Part shown: positions 41,386-48,761 of the stretch, in pieces | How positions within the stretch are numbered: position 1 is the stretch's first letter | Layout: each line of letters opens with the position of its first letter | Assembly (NCBI RefSeq): GCF_011045015.1 | Contig: NZ_JAAKZY010000042.1 | Location: 1 to 57,177 of the forward strand | Length of the DNA: 57,177 nucleotides | Direction: 5' to 3' | Origin: Streptomyces scabichelini | Lineage (GTDB): Bacteria > Actinomycetota > Actinomycetes > Streptomycetales > Streptomycetaceae | Notes under the pieces: model-generated | The model's database searches: none | What the model saw: the letters and a program-made list of their open reading frames with translations, nothing else | What the model was told of the DNA's origin: nothing | Program-made: the position numbers and the translations under genes

Positions 41386-41398
41386 AACTAATTGACTT
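41386..41398 (+). promoter_or_regulatory. BlaI-type operator L
   Basis: CTAA-TTGAC-TTAG, perfect core. It lies 440 bases upstream of the VanW gene. Between them is a small frame (GTG 41502, AGGAG upstream, 68 codons, no family) and a CGCCCC/GGGGCG hairpin at about 41690-41705, so a leader peptide or attenuator is possible. Confidence 0.6.
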
Positions 41399-41839
41399 AG
41401 TTCGCTAGGAGATAAGGTGGGTCGACCAGCCGAGGAATCGGCCCGGCGGCGAGACGGAACGGCACCGCCGCCCTCGCTCACCTCGGAGAACAGGAGCTGT
41501 TGTGCCCATCGCGCAGTGGTCGGCCCGCCCCGCGCCATGTCGCGGCCCGCTCCGGTCGCCTAGGGAGTCGGGCGTACTGCCGTCGGTGCTCCGCCGCCCG
41601 CGGCCTGGTTCCGGCGGCTCGGGTCTCCGCTCGGTGGAACCGGCGGCAGGGCCTGTCCCTCAGTGCGTCGCCCTGTCCGTAGGGACCGCCGCCCCGACGG
41701 GGCGGTAGGCGGCGGCTCCGGAGCCCGACCGGTGACAGAGCTTACGGAATCACCACGATCCTCTTCTTATCAGCCGGCATGCGGCCCCCTGTGCGGGCCC
41801 GGCCCGCAGCACGCGACAGTCACAGACTGAGGAGAACCA

Positions 41840-43579
41840 GTGAGTAGCTCATCCCTTCTCGACCCACCCCACGACACCACGTCGGCCGGTCGTCGCCGAA
41901 TAGACCGCCGTGTCGCGCTCGTGGCCGGGGCGGTGGGTGTCGGTTTCGGCGGGCTGTATCTGGTGGGCCTGCTGGTCTCCGGTGACGATGTCCCCGCGGG
42001 TACCCGGGTGAGCGGTGTGGACATCGGCGGGCTGAGCCGCTCGCAGGCGCGGGAGAAGCTGGACAGCAGCCTGGGCGGGGCCTGGTCGGAGGCGGTGAAG
42101 GTGCGTCTCGGCGACAGTGCCGGCACCGTCGACGTGGACGGCATCTCCCTGGACGGTGAGGAGACCGTCGCCCAGGCCGCACAGGCGGGGTCCGACCCGT
42201 TCACCGTGATCGGCCGCCTGTTCACGAGCGGTGACCGCGACATCGAACCCGTGGTCCGCGTGGACAAGGCGAAAGCCCGCGCATCACTGGCCGAGGAGGC
42301 CAAGACGTACGACCGGAAGGCGCGGGAGGGTGACGTCACCTTCCACGCAGGTGAGCCCGTGCCGGCGCGGCCGGTCGCCGGGCGGTCCCTGGACGTGGAC
42401 GGCGCGGTTGAGGCGCTGGCTTCGGCGGTGCCGGGTCAGGGGAAGGGGCCGGTGCGGCTGCCGGTCCGCACGACCGAACCCCGGGTCGGAGTGGCGGAGG
42501 TGAACCGTGCGATGAAGGAGTTCGCCACCCCCGCGATGTCGGCGCCGGTCACGCTCACCGTGGGCGGCCGGGAGATCGAGATCAGCGCGGCGACGCTCGG
42601 CAAGCACCTCACCATGAAGCCGGACGGGGACAGGCGGCTGACCCCCGTGCTTGACGGCAAGGGGCTCCTGGCTGATCCGGCGGTGGCAAGTCCGCTCGCG
42701 CCGGCCACCGACGAGGCGGTCAACGCGAAGCTGCGCCTGGACGGCGGGCGAGTGGCGGTGGCCTCGGACGGCAATCGCGGACAGGAGGTCACGGCCCGGG
42801 CGCTCCAGAAGGCCGTGCTGCCGCTGCTGACCGAGACCGGGGCAGCCCGCACAGGGGCGGTGGACACCGAGGCGGTGGAGCCCAAGCTGACCCGCGACAA
42901 CGTCGGCCGCCTGGGCATCAAGGAGCAGATATCGACCTTCACGGTGAACTTCGAGCCCGCCCCCTACCGCGTCAAGAACATCGGCCGTGCCGCAGAACTG
43001 ATCAACGGGTCGGTCGTACTGCCCGACGAGACCTGGAGCTTCAACCGCACCGTGGGGGAGCGGACCGAGGCCAACGGGTTCGTGGAGGGCGTCATCATCA
43101 ACAACGACCAGTTCGAGAAGGCGGCCGGGGGCGGCGTCTCCGCGGTGGCCACCACGGTCTTCAACGCCGTCTTCTTCGCCGGCGTGAAGCCGGTGGAGTA
43201 CGGGGCGCACTCGTTCTACATCGAGCGCTACCCGGAGGGCCGGGAGGCGACGGTGGCCTGGGGCAGCCTCGACCTGAAGTTCAAGAACGACTCGGGCAAC
43301 GCCATCTACATCGACGCACGCGCCACGGACACCTCGATCACGATCACCTTCCTCGGCACCAAGAAGTACGACGCGGTCGAAGCGGTCAAGGGCTCGCGCA
43401 CCAACGTGAAGCAGCCGGCAACCCGCGAGGGAGCATCCGGAGAGAAGTGCGTGCCCCAGACCCCGCTCGAAGGCTTCAACGTCGCGGTCGACCGGGTCTT
43501 CAAGAACGACGGCAAGGACGTCAAGCAGGAGACCTTCAAGACCCGGTACGTGCCCCGCGACGAAGTCACCTGCGACTGA
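41840..43579 (+). CDS. VanW family protein with peptidoglycan-binding-4 repeats
   Basis: A 579-residue envelope protein: a cytoplasmic head, one membrane helix (about 30-50), two repeats of the PG_binding_4/YoaR type (GVDIGGLSRSQAREKL; VGVAEVNRAM) and a C-terminal VanW domain (INGSVVLPDETWSFN, GVIINNDQF, GGGVSAVATTVFNA, FYIERYPEGREATV). VanW occurs as an accessory in some vancomycin clusters but its activity is unknown. GTG start with GGAGAA upstream. No vanHAX genes are near, so a general cell-wall role is more likely. Confidence 0.92.
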   Translation: MSSSSLLDPPHDTTSAGRRRIDRRVALVAGAVGVGFGGLYLVGLLVSGDDVPAGTRVSGVDIGGLSRSQAREKLDSSLGGAWSEAVKVRLGDSAGTVDVDGISLDGEETVAQAAQAGSDPFTVIGRLFTSGDRDIEPVVRVDKAKARASLAEEAKTYDRKAREGDVTFHAGEPVPARPVAGRSLDVDGAVEALASAVPGQGKGPVRLPVRTTEPRVGVAEVNRAMKEFATPAMSAPVTLTVGGREIEISAATLGKHLTMKPDGDRRLTPVLDGKGLLADPAVASPLAPATDEAVNAKLRLDGGRVAVASDGNRGQEVTARALQKAVLPLLTETGAARTGAVDTEAVEPKLTRDNVGRLGIKEQISTFTVNFEPAPYRVKNIGRAAELINGSVVLPDETWSFNRTVGERTEANGFVEGVIINNDQFEKAAGGGVSAVATTVFNAVFFAGVKPVEYGAHSFYIERYPEGREATVAWGSLDLKFKNDSGNAIYIDARATDTSITITFLGTKKYDAVEAVKGSRTNVKQPATREGASGEKCVPQTPLEGFNVAVDRVFKNDGKDVKQETFKTRYVPRDEVTCD

Positions 43580-43779
43580 GTGACGGCCGGGGGAGAGCGC
43601 CGGACCCTGCGGCACACTCCGGGCCGGAGCCGGCCGACAGCGCCCCGCGCACCGCGGTCGTCGACTGCCGACCAACGGGATGGCCCGGTCGGCGGAGCCC
43701 GCCGGCAGGTATGCGGCTGAGCGCGGTGTGGTTCCCAGTCGCCCACCAGGGCTGGGCGGTCGGCCCGCGGGCGGGCCTG

Positions 43780-44370
43780 CGCCTCGGGGATTCCCGGCGG
43801 TTTCTCGGTGCCGAGGGCGGTGCGGAACAGCGCTCGGTTGAAGCCCTCCTGGGCCTCGCGGATCTCGTCGCCCCTCACCGGCCACGGGATGCCGTCACCG
43901 GTGCCGTACGCCTGAGGCAGATCCGGGATCAGGGCGTCGGCGGCGACGTCGCACCGCACGAGCGGAACGCGCTGCTGCGGCTGCCGCCGTCGAGCAGGAC
44001 CTCGGCGTGGCCCGGCTGGAGTGTGTATCGCCGGGCGAGTTGGTCACGGGCGGCGTCGTCCACGGTGAGGAGGCCGGTGGTCGCTGTTCACCTGGAACGA
44101 GCAAATCGCGCTCCTCCAGGCGTCCCGGAACGGGACCGCCGACCCGTCCCGCCGTTGGTCGAACCGGCTCCACGGCCTTTGGCGGAGCCTTGCGCCGCGC
44201 CCGCCGCGCGATGGCGAGGGTGCTCAGCGCGAAAACCACGGCGAAGGCCGGTCCGGCCCAGATCCCGGGCACCACGGATGTGAAGCCCTGGGAGAGCAGC
44301 CGCTCCGGGTTCCACGCCAACAGGGAACAGGCAGCAGGCGTCACCGACGGGATCGACGTCTCGCTCACAC
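43780..44370 (-). pseudogene. decayed methyltransferase and membrane-protein pieces
   Basis: Two unrelated pieces lie on the minus strand. At about 43790-44080, ARRYTLQPGHAEVLLDGG and LPQAYGTGDGIPWPVRGDE, then REAQEGFNRALF, in shifted frames, resemble the N-terminal part of a winged-helix plus SAM methyltransferase protein (usually YGDExRExQxxINRPLF). At about 44230-44340, ERLLSQGFTSVVPGIWAG and FAVVFALSTLAIARRARRK give a membrane segment of unknown origin. Neither has an intact frame. Confidence 0.45.
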
Positions 44371-44448
44371 CGACGAGGCTCGGTCATCATGCGGGACTCC
44401 CATGTGCTTTGCCTGGTTGAACCCGGGCCGTTGGTCAGGACAGGGGTA

Positions 44449-44480
44449 CTTAGCTACTAAGTTCCTACGCAGTGTAGTAG
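44449..44480 (+). promoter_or_regulatory. double BlaI-type operator M
   Basis: Two adjacent perfect dyads: CTTA-GCTAC-TAAG (44449-44461) and CTAC-GCAGT-GTAG (44465-44477, extended to GTAGTAG). The second is close to the classical BlaI/MecI operator form. It ends 13 bases before the GNAT start codon. Confidence 0.65.
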
Positions 44481-44490
44481 TTTCTGCTGC

Positions 44491-45267
44491 GTGGACGCCG
44501 ACATGCGCTCAGCCGCACCTCCGAGCCCTGCCCAAGTCGCCCCGGGCCAGATCCCCGCCGGGCCTCCGAGTCCGGTGACGGGAGACGCCCGCTCCGCGGA
44601 GCACGGCGGCCTTCGAATACGGTCCATGGGCCCCGACGACCTCCCCTTCGTGATCGCCGAGCACCTGAGGCACTTTCCGGACAGCTTCTTCGCCCGGCTC
44701 GGGCCGAAGTTCCTGACCGCGTACAACGGGACCTACCTCACCGGTCCGGACACGCGCGCCTACGTCGCGGAGATGGGCGGGCAGCCGGTGGGCTTCCTCA
44801 TCGGTGCGACCGACCCGGCGGCGCACCGCCGCCATGTGCTGCGCGGCCACGGGCGCGGACTGCTGTTCCGCGCCCTGGGCGGCCTGTGCCGCCGGCCCGG
44901 CCTCGCGCTGCACTTCCTGCGTACTCGGCTGGTGCGCTACGGCCGCAAGCTGATACCGAACCGTACGGCCCGGCAGGCTCCCGCTGCCGGTCACTCTGGC
45001 GTCACCGCTGTCCTGGACTACGTCGTCGTGGCCGAGCACGCCCGATGCCATGGCATAGGGGCTCGGTTGGTCGCGCGGTTCGTGGAGGATGCCACCGATG
45101 CGGGCTGCACGCGTGTCACTCTTGTCACCGCCGCCGAGGGCGGGGCAGGACCGTATTACGACCGGCTCGGCTGGCGGCGTCAGGGAGAGATCCGCACGCC
45201 CGAGGGCCGCTGCCTCCTCACGTACGACCTTCCGCTGAACGAGGGCACGACGCCAGAGCGACACTGA
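44491..45267 (+). CDS. GNAT family acetyltransferase
   Basis: 258 residues. A Pro/Ala-rich N-terminus (about 1-38) precedes a GNAT domain: IRSMGPDDLPFVIAEHLRHF, AEMGGQPVGFLIG, then an Arg-rich insertion and acetyl-CoA motif AEHARCHGIGARLV with TRVTLVTA, ending AGPYYDRLGWRRQG. GTG at 44491 has no ribosome site and lies about 12 bases after a -10-like TAGTAG, so the message may be leaderless. It precedes the M15 peptidase gene by 104 bases and probably shares operator M. A cell-wall amino sugar or peptide could be the substrate (inference). Confidence 0.85.
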   Translation: MDADMRSAAPPSPAQVAPGQIPAGPPSPVTGDARSAEHGGLRIRSMGPDDLPFVIAEHLRHFPDSFFARLGPKFLTAYNGTYLTGPDTRAYVAEMGGQPVGFLIGATDPAAHRRHVLRGHGRGLLFRALGGLCRRPGLALHFLRTRLVRYGRKLIPNRTARQAPAAGHSGVTAVLDYVVVAEHARCHGIGARLVARFVEDATDAGCTRVTLVTAAEGGAGPYYDRLGWRRQGEIRTPEGRCLLTYDLPLNEGTTPERH

Positions 45268-45371
45268 GATACCGGCCCTGGCTGACCACCCCGCCCCATC
45301 AGATCATCCCCATACCGGGATCGCGGCCGTGCCCGGCACGGGTGCCCCCTGAGCACTCCAGGAGACTTTGC

Positions 45372-46310
45372 TTGACCAGCCACGCACCGGAGACGGAGCG
45401 CATGCGCGACGCGACCCACCTCCACTACCCGAGCAGGGACATGGCACCTTCGGCCCGCAAGGGTGGGCGGCGCCGGAAGCTCGCCCTCGGCAGCCTTGTG
45501 CTGCTCTCCACGACGGCGCTTCTGGCCGGCGGCTGCTCGTCCCCGTCGGCCACGGGGGCCGCCCCGTCAACGCAGGATGCCGACAGCTCCGACGGAACCT
45601 CGGTGCGCCCCTCCGCGACTCCCAGTCCGGCACCCACGCCATCGCCCACACCGTCCCTGGACGCCGCCGTCAAAGAGATCACGGACGCTCAGTGGTCCCG
45701 CATGGTGGCGGCGGGACTGTGGCGCAAGGGCTGTCCCGACGTCCGCGACCAGCTGCGCCGCGTGGAGATGAACTACGCGGGCTTCGACGGCAAGGTGCAC
45801 CGAGGCGTCCTCGTGGTCAACGCCGACGTGACGGCCAGCGTTGTCCGCATCTTCACGCGACTGTTCGAGGAAGGCTTCCCCATCCGCCGTATGCAGCCGA
45901 TGGAGGCCTACGACGGAGACCTGAACGCGAGCCTGCGCGATGACAACACCTCCGCGTTCAACTGCCGCCGTCCCGACCAGATCAACGCCCCGTTCAGTGA
46001 GTCCCCGCACGCCAACGGCCGAGCCATCGACATCAACCCGCTCGAGAACCCATGGATCAACATGCGGACCAAGAAATGGCAGCCGAGTGCCAAATACAAG
46101 GCACGCACGGAGGGGAAGGGCAAGATCATCAAGGGGGGCCTGGTCTGGCGGGCGTTCACGGAGGAGGGCTGGGTCTGGCAGGACATCAAGGTGCCCGACT
46201 ACATGCACTTCGACACCGGGTACCCGTCCAAGCCCTTCAAGGGGCCGTCGGCCGCCCCCTCAAACACCCTCTCGAACTCCACGGGCGAGGAGTCGAGCCC
46301 CGCGGGGTGA
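45372..46310 (+). CDS. M15-type D,D-carboxypeptidase-like lipoprotein
   Basis: 312 residues: a lipobox LLAGGC (Cys about 55), a Pro/Thr/Ser linker and an M15 peptidase domain with the zinc pattern SPHANGRAIDIN (H213, D220) and MHFDTG (H279). Such VanY-like enzymes remove terminal D-Ala from stem peptides, producing the tetrapeptides that L,D-transpeptidases need. TTG at 45372 has GGAG 7 bases upstream; later ATG codons at 45402 and 45441 are alternatives and would leave the signal peptide intact. It lies in the same apparent unit as the GNAT gene under operator M. Confidence 0.88.
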   Translation: MTSHAPETERMRDATHLHYPSRDMAPSARKGGRRRKLALGSLVLLSTTALLAGGCSSPSATGAAPSTQDADSSDGTSVRPSATPSPAPTPSPTPSLDAAVKEITDAQWSRMVAAGLWRKGCPDVRDQLRRVEMNYAGFDGKVHRGVLVVNADVTASVVRIFTRLFEEGFPIRRMQPMEAYDGDLNASLRDDNTSAFNCRRPDQINAPFSESPHANGRAIDINPLENPWINMRTKKWQPSAKYKARTEGKGKIIKGGLVWRAFTEEGWVWQDIKVPDYMHFDTGYPSKPFKGPSAAPSNTLSNSTGEESSPAG

Positions 46311-46545
46311 GTGGGAGACACCGGTCGGTTGCGTCCGCACCCGCTCGGCTGTGACACCCGTGGGCCAGGAAACCCAGGCAGATCACCCAGTGCGGTGAGC
46401 AGCATGGTCAGAGCCGGGCAGAGCGCCGCGATCCGCGTGGTCCAACGCCGCGTGGTCCAACGCGTTCCGCGGGCCGTGTCCGGCTCCCCAACACAGTTGA
46501 TGTCAGGCGGGTCATGTGGGCGAGCCGACGGCTTTGCCCGGACGC
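46311..46545. other. no recognisable gene
   Basis: No credible frame. A 14-base string (GCGTGGTCCAACGC) is tandemly duplicated at about 46435-46465. Confidence 0.4.
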
Positions 46546-46935
46546 TCAGTGGTCATGGCCGGCCTTGTCCGTCTCCGGGTAGACGAAGGTGCGGGTGACG
46601 AGGTGGTTGGGGGCGGTCAGGGTTTCGTGGAGGATACGACCGGTCTCGTCGAGGGTGAGGTCGAGCTGGGTGTGCTCGGCGGGATACGCCAGGGCCAGGC
46701 GGCGGTGGCTGTTCTCGTCCGGCAGGCGGGTGATGACGGGGGCGGTGCCGCTGCCGTACGGCTCGGAGGCGAGGAACTCCTTGCCGGTCAGGGGGAGTTG
46801 CCCGAGGTCGCCGAGGCCGCGCGCGGTGTTGCTGGTGACCAGTTCGTGGAGGATGAAGCGCGGGGTCTTCTGCATGGCGGCCACGGTCTCGCGCAGCAGG
46901 CCGGTGTCCAGTCCAGGCCCTGCAGGTGCCGAACA
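46546..46935 (-). pseudogene. conserved hypothetical protein, 3' fragment
   Basis: The last ~128 residues of a protein: RETVAAMQKTPRFILHELV, GDLGQLPLTGKEFLASEPYG, VITRLPDENSHRRLALAYP and HTQLDLTLDETGRILHETL, ending DKAGHDH. The coherent sequence stops abruptly at about 46935 where the carbonic anhydrase relic begins on the other strand. I do not recognise the family. Confidence 0.5.
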
Positions 46936-47265
46936 TCGTCGTGTGCGGCCATTCGCACTGCGGCGCCGTCCAGAGGACGATGCGCGAGCAGAACGTCCAG
47001 ACGATGCCGCTCGTACGGCACTGGCTGTCCCGGGCGACACCACGCCCGGACCGACGAGCCGTGGCAGACCCAAGGGATCGGCGAGGACCCGGTCGCCGTG
47101 ACCCAGCAGCACGTACTCACTCAGCTTGACCAACTGCGCAGCTACCCGTTCATCTCCCGGCGCCTGTCCTCCGGACGGCTGCGGCCGCATGCCTGGTACT
47201 ACACCGTCGAAACCGGCGAAGTCCGTGCCGCCGCGCCCGGCCGCCGCACCTTCAAGCCCTTGTGA
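46925..47265 (+). pseudogene. beta-carbonic anhydrase, 3' relic
   Basis: PNIVVCGHSHCGAV (zinc His and Cys region) is followed by QTMPLVRHWL; after a frameshift the C-terminal part reads QHVLTQLDQLRSYPFISRRL, RPHAWYYTVETGEV and a stop at 47265. The N-terminal half with the first zinc Cys is missing. It resembles the carbonic anhydrases paired with SulP transporters and is followed by such a relic. Confidence 0.7.
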
Positions 47266-47277
47266 CCCGCTCCGACC

Positions 47278-48042
47278 ATGGCCCCGCACACCTGCCTGTC
47301 CGCTCCGGTCGCCCTGATCACCGGCATCGTGGGCGGCCTGGTCACCGCGGGCTGCTGCCGGGCAGCAGCCTCCAGGTCAGCGGGCCCGCCGCGGGCCTGA
47401 CCGTGCTCGTTCTCACCGCCGTCCAGGAGTACGGCCTGCCCGCCCTCGGTGTGATGGTCCTCGTCACCGGGCTTCTCCAACTCGCCCTCGGCGCCCTGCG
47501 GTTGGGCCAGTATTTTCGCGCCATCTCACGGCGTGTGGCTACTGCTGTTCGCCGCGCTGCTGCCCGGCGCCCTCGGCGTGATCCCGACCGCCGCGCTCGC
47601 CGGTGTCCTCATCCACGCGGGTTTCAAGCTGCTGCCGGTCAAGGAACTGGGGCCGCTGTGGCGCGAACACCGGGGTGAAGCCGTGGTGTTGGTGATCACG
47701 GCGGGGGCGATCCTGGTCACCAACCTGTTCGAGGGCGTGTTGATCGGGCTGCTGCTCGCGGTGGTGAAGACGGCCTGGGAGATCTCGCACGTCCACATCG
47801 GCGTTGACGACTCCGACACGGGCGGTGGCCCGGTGCGGGTGCGGATTCGCGGCCATGCCACCTTCCTGCGCCTGCCGCGCATCCTCGACGCCCTGGAGCA
47901 ACTGCCCGCCGATCGGCCGATCGAGCTCAACCTCGCCGGGCTGCGGCACCTCGACCACGCCTGCATGAGCGCCCTGCAGAACTGGGCAGATCAGCACAAC
48001 GCCCACACCGTTCAGCCCGAGCGCACCCGCGTCTCAGCATGA
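47278..48042 (+). pseudogene. SulP family anion transporter, internally deleted
   Basis: Pieces of a SulP (bicarbonate or sulfate) carrier: PVALITGIVGG, then in another frame LPGSSLQVSGPAAGLTVLVL, YGLPALGVMVLVTGLLQLAL, then after a frame change LLLFAALLPGALGVIPTAAL through a full STAS domain (ELNLAGLRHLDHACMSAL). The middle membrane segments and N-terminus are deleted. The 3' frame (47533-48042) is open and could make a STAS fragment, but not a carrier. Confidence 0.75.
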
Positions 48043-48050
48043 GTGAGGGC

Positions 48051-48085
48051 CCGTGGGGCGGTGTTCCGGCCGCCCCACGGCCTTT
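48051..48085 (+). terminator. terminator after SulP relic
   Basis: Perfect 11-bp stem CCGTGGGGCGG / CCGCCCCACGG, loop of 8, then CCTTTAG. Confidence 0.75.
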
Positions 48086-48095
48086 AGTTACATAC

Positions 48096-48119
48096 GGTGA
48101 ACACCCACCGGCGTTCACC
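48096..48119. promoter_or_regulatory. 24-bp inverted repeat, possible operator
   Basis: GGTGAAC-N10-GTTCACC, perfect 7-bp arms, 66 bases upstream of the lipoprotein gene that precedes CopCD. It does not fit the CsoR or BlaI types. No matching regulator is identified. Confidence 0.45.
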
Positions 48120-48184
48120 CGTACCCCTTGTCGTATGCCTGGCCGCCGGCGCGGGCGGGAGCAACCCGGACACGGAGAGGCAAC

Positions 48185-48679
48185 GTGCCAGAGAAGCCAC
48201 AGCGAGGACGCACCGGCCGCACCCTGCCCACTGCCCGCCTGGTGCGTGGCGCCGCACTGACCGCAAGCCTGGCTCTCCTTCCCCTGGCCGCGGCCTGTGG
48301 CGGGGGCGAGGACGGTGCCGCGGCGGACGGAAAGTCCTCGACCAGTCCCGTGGCTGAGGTCGTGGCCCCGGCGAAGGTCGAGGTGATCGCTTCCCTGACC
48401 GGCTGCAAGGCCAAGATCCGTATCGACGCGGACCAACTGCGCCAGGGCCTCTGCCACACGAAGAAGGTCGACTACCTCATCACCACCTTCCCCGAGGAGA
48501 AGTACAAAGAGACCTGGCTGGACAGCGCCGCCATCTACGGGGGCAAATACCTGGTCGGTTCCCGCTGGGTCGTCAGCGCGAAAGAGCCGGAGATGCTGGA
48601 GACGTTCCGGGCCAAGCTCGGCGGGACCGTTCGGGAACTGAGCGGCGTGGGCCCGAACCCGTCCCCGAGCGCGCCGTAG
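48185..48679 (+). CDS. lipoprotein of unknown function upstream of CopCD
   Basis: 164 residues: a signal peptide ending LAAACGGG, a linker, then a small folded domain (VEVIASLTGCKAKIRIDADQ, LRQGLCHTKKVDYLITTFPE, GSRWVVSAKEPEMLETF). Two Cys residues (in TGCK and LCHT) could form a disulfide. I do not recognise a named family. GTG start with GGAGAGG upstream. It lies 82 bases before the CopC-CopD gene, so a shared copper-related role is plausible. Confidence 0.8.
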   Translation: MPEKPQRGRTGRTLPTARLVRGAALTASLALLPLAAACGGGEDGAAADGKSSTSPVAEVVAPAKVEVIASLTGCKAKIRIDADQLRQGLCHTKKVDYLITTFPEEKYKETWLDSAAIYGGKYLVGSRWVVSAKEPEMLETFRAKLGGTVRELSGVGPNPSPSAP

Positions 48680-48761
48680 CGGCAGCCGCGCCCTCGATCA
48701 CCCCGCAGCCCCCACGGGCCACACCGCACCGTACGACCCACCAAAACCCGGAGGCTTCTCC

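Noticed and set aside
41400..41839. Riboswitch or small protein gene in the VanW leader
   Set aside because: The 68-codon frame at 41502 has a ribosome site but no conserved features, and no known riboswitch core is visible.
41840..46310. Vancomycin-resistance cluster
   Set aside because: VanW and a VanY-like M15 peptidase are present but no vanH, vanA/B ligase, vanX or VanRS two-component system.
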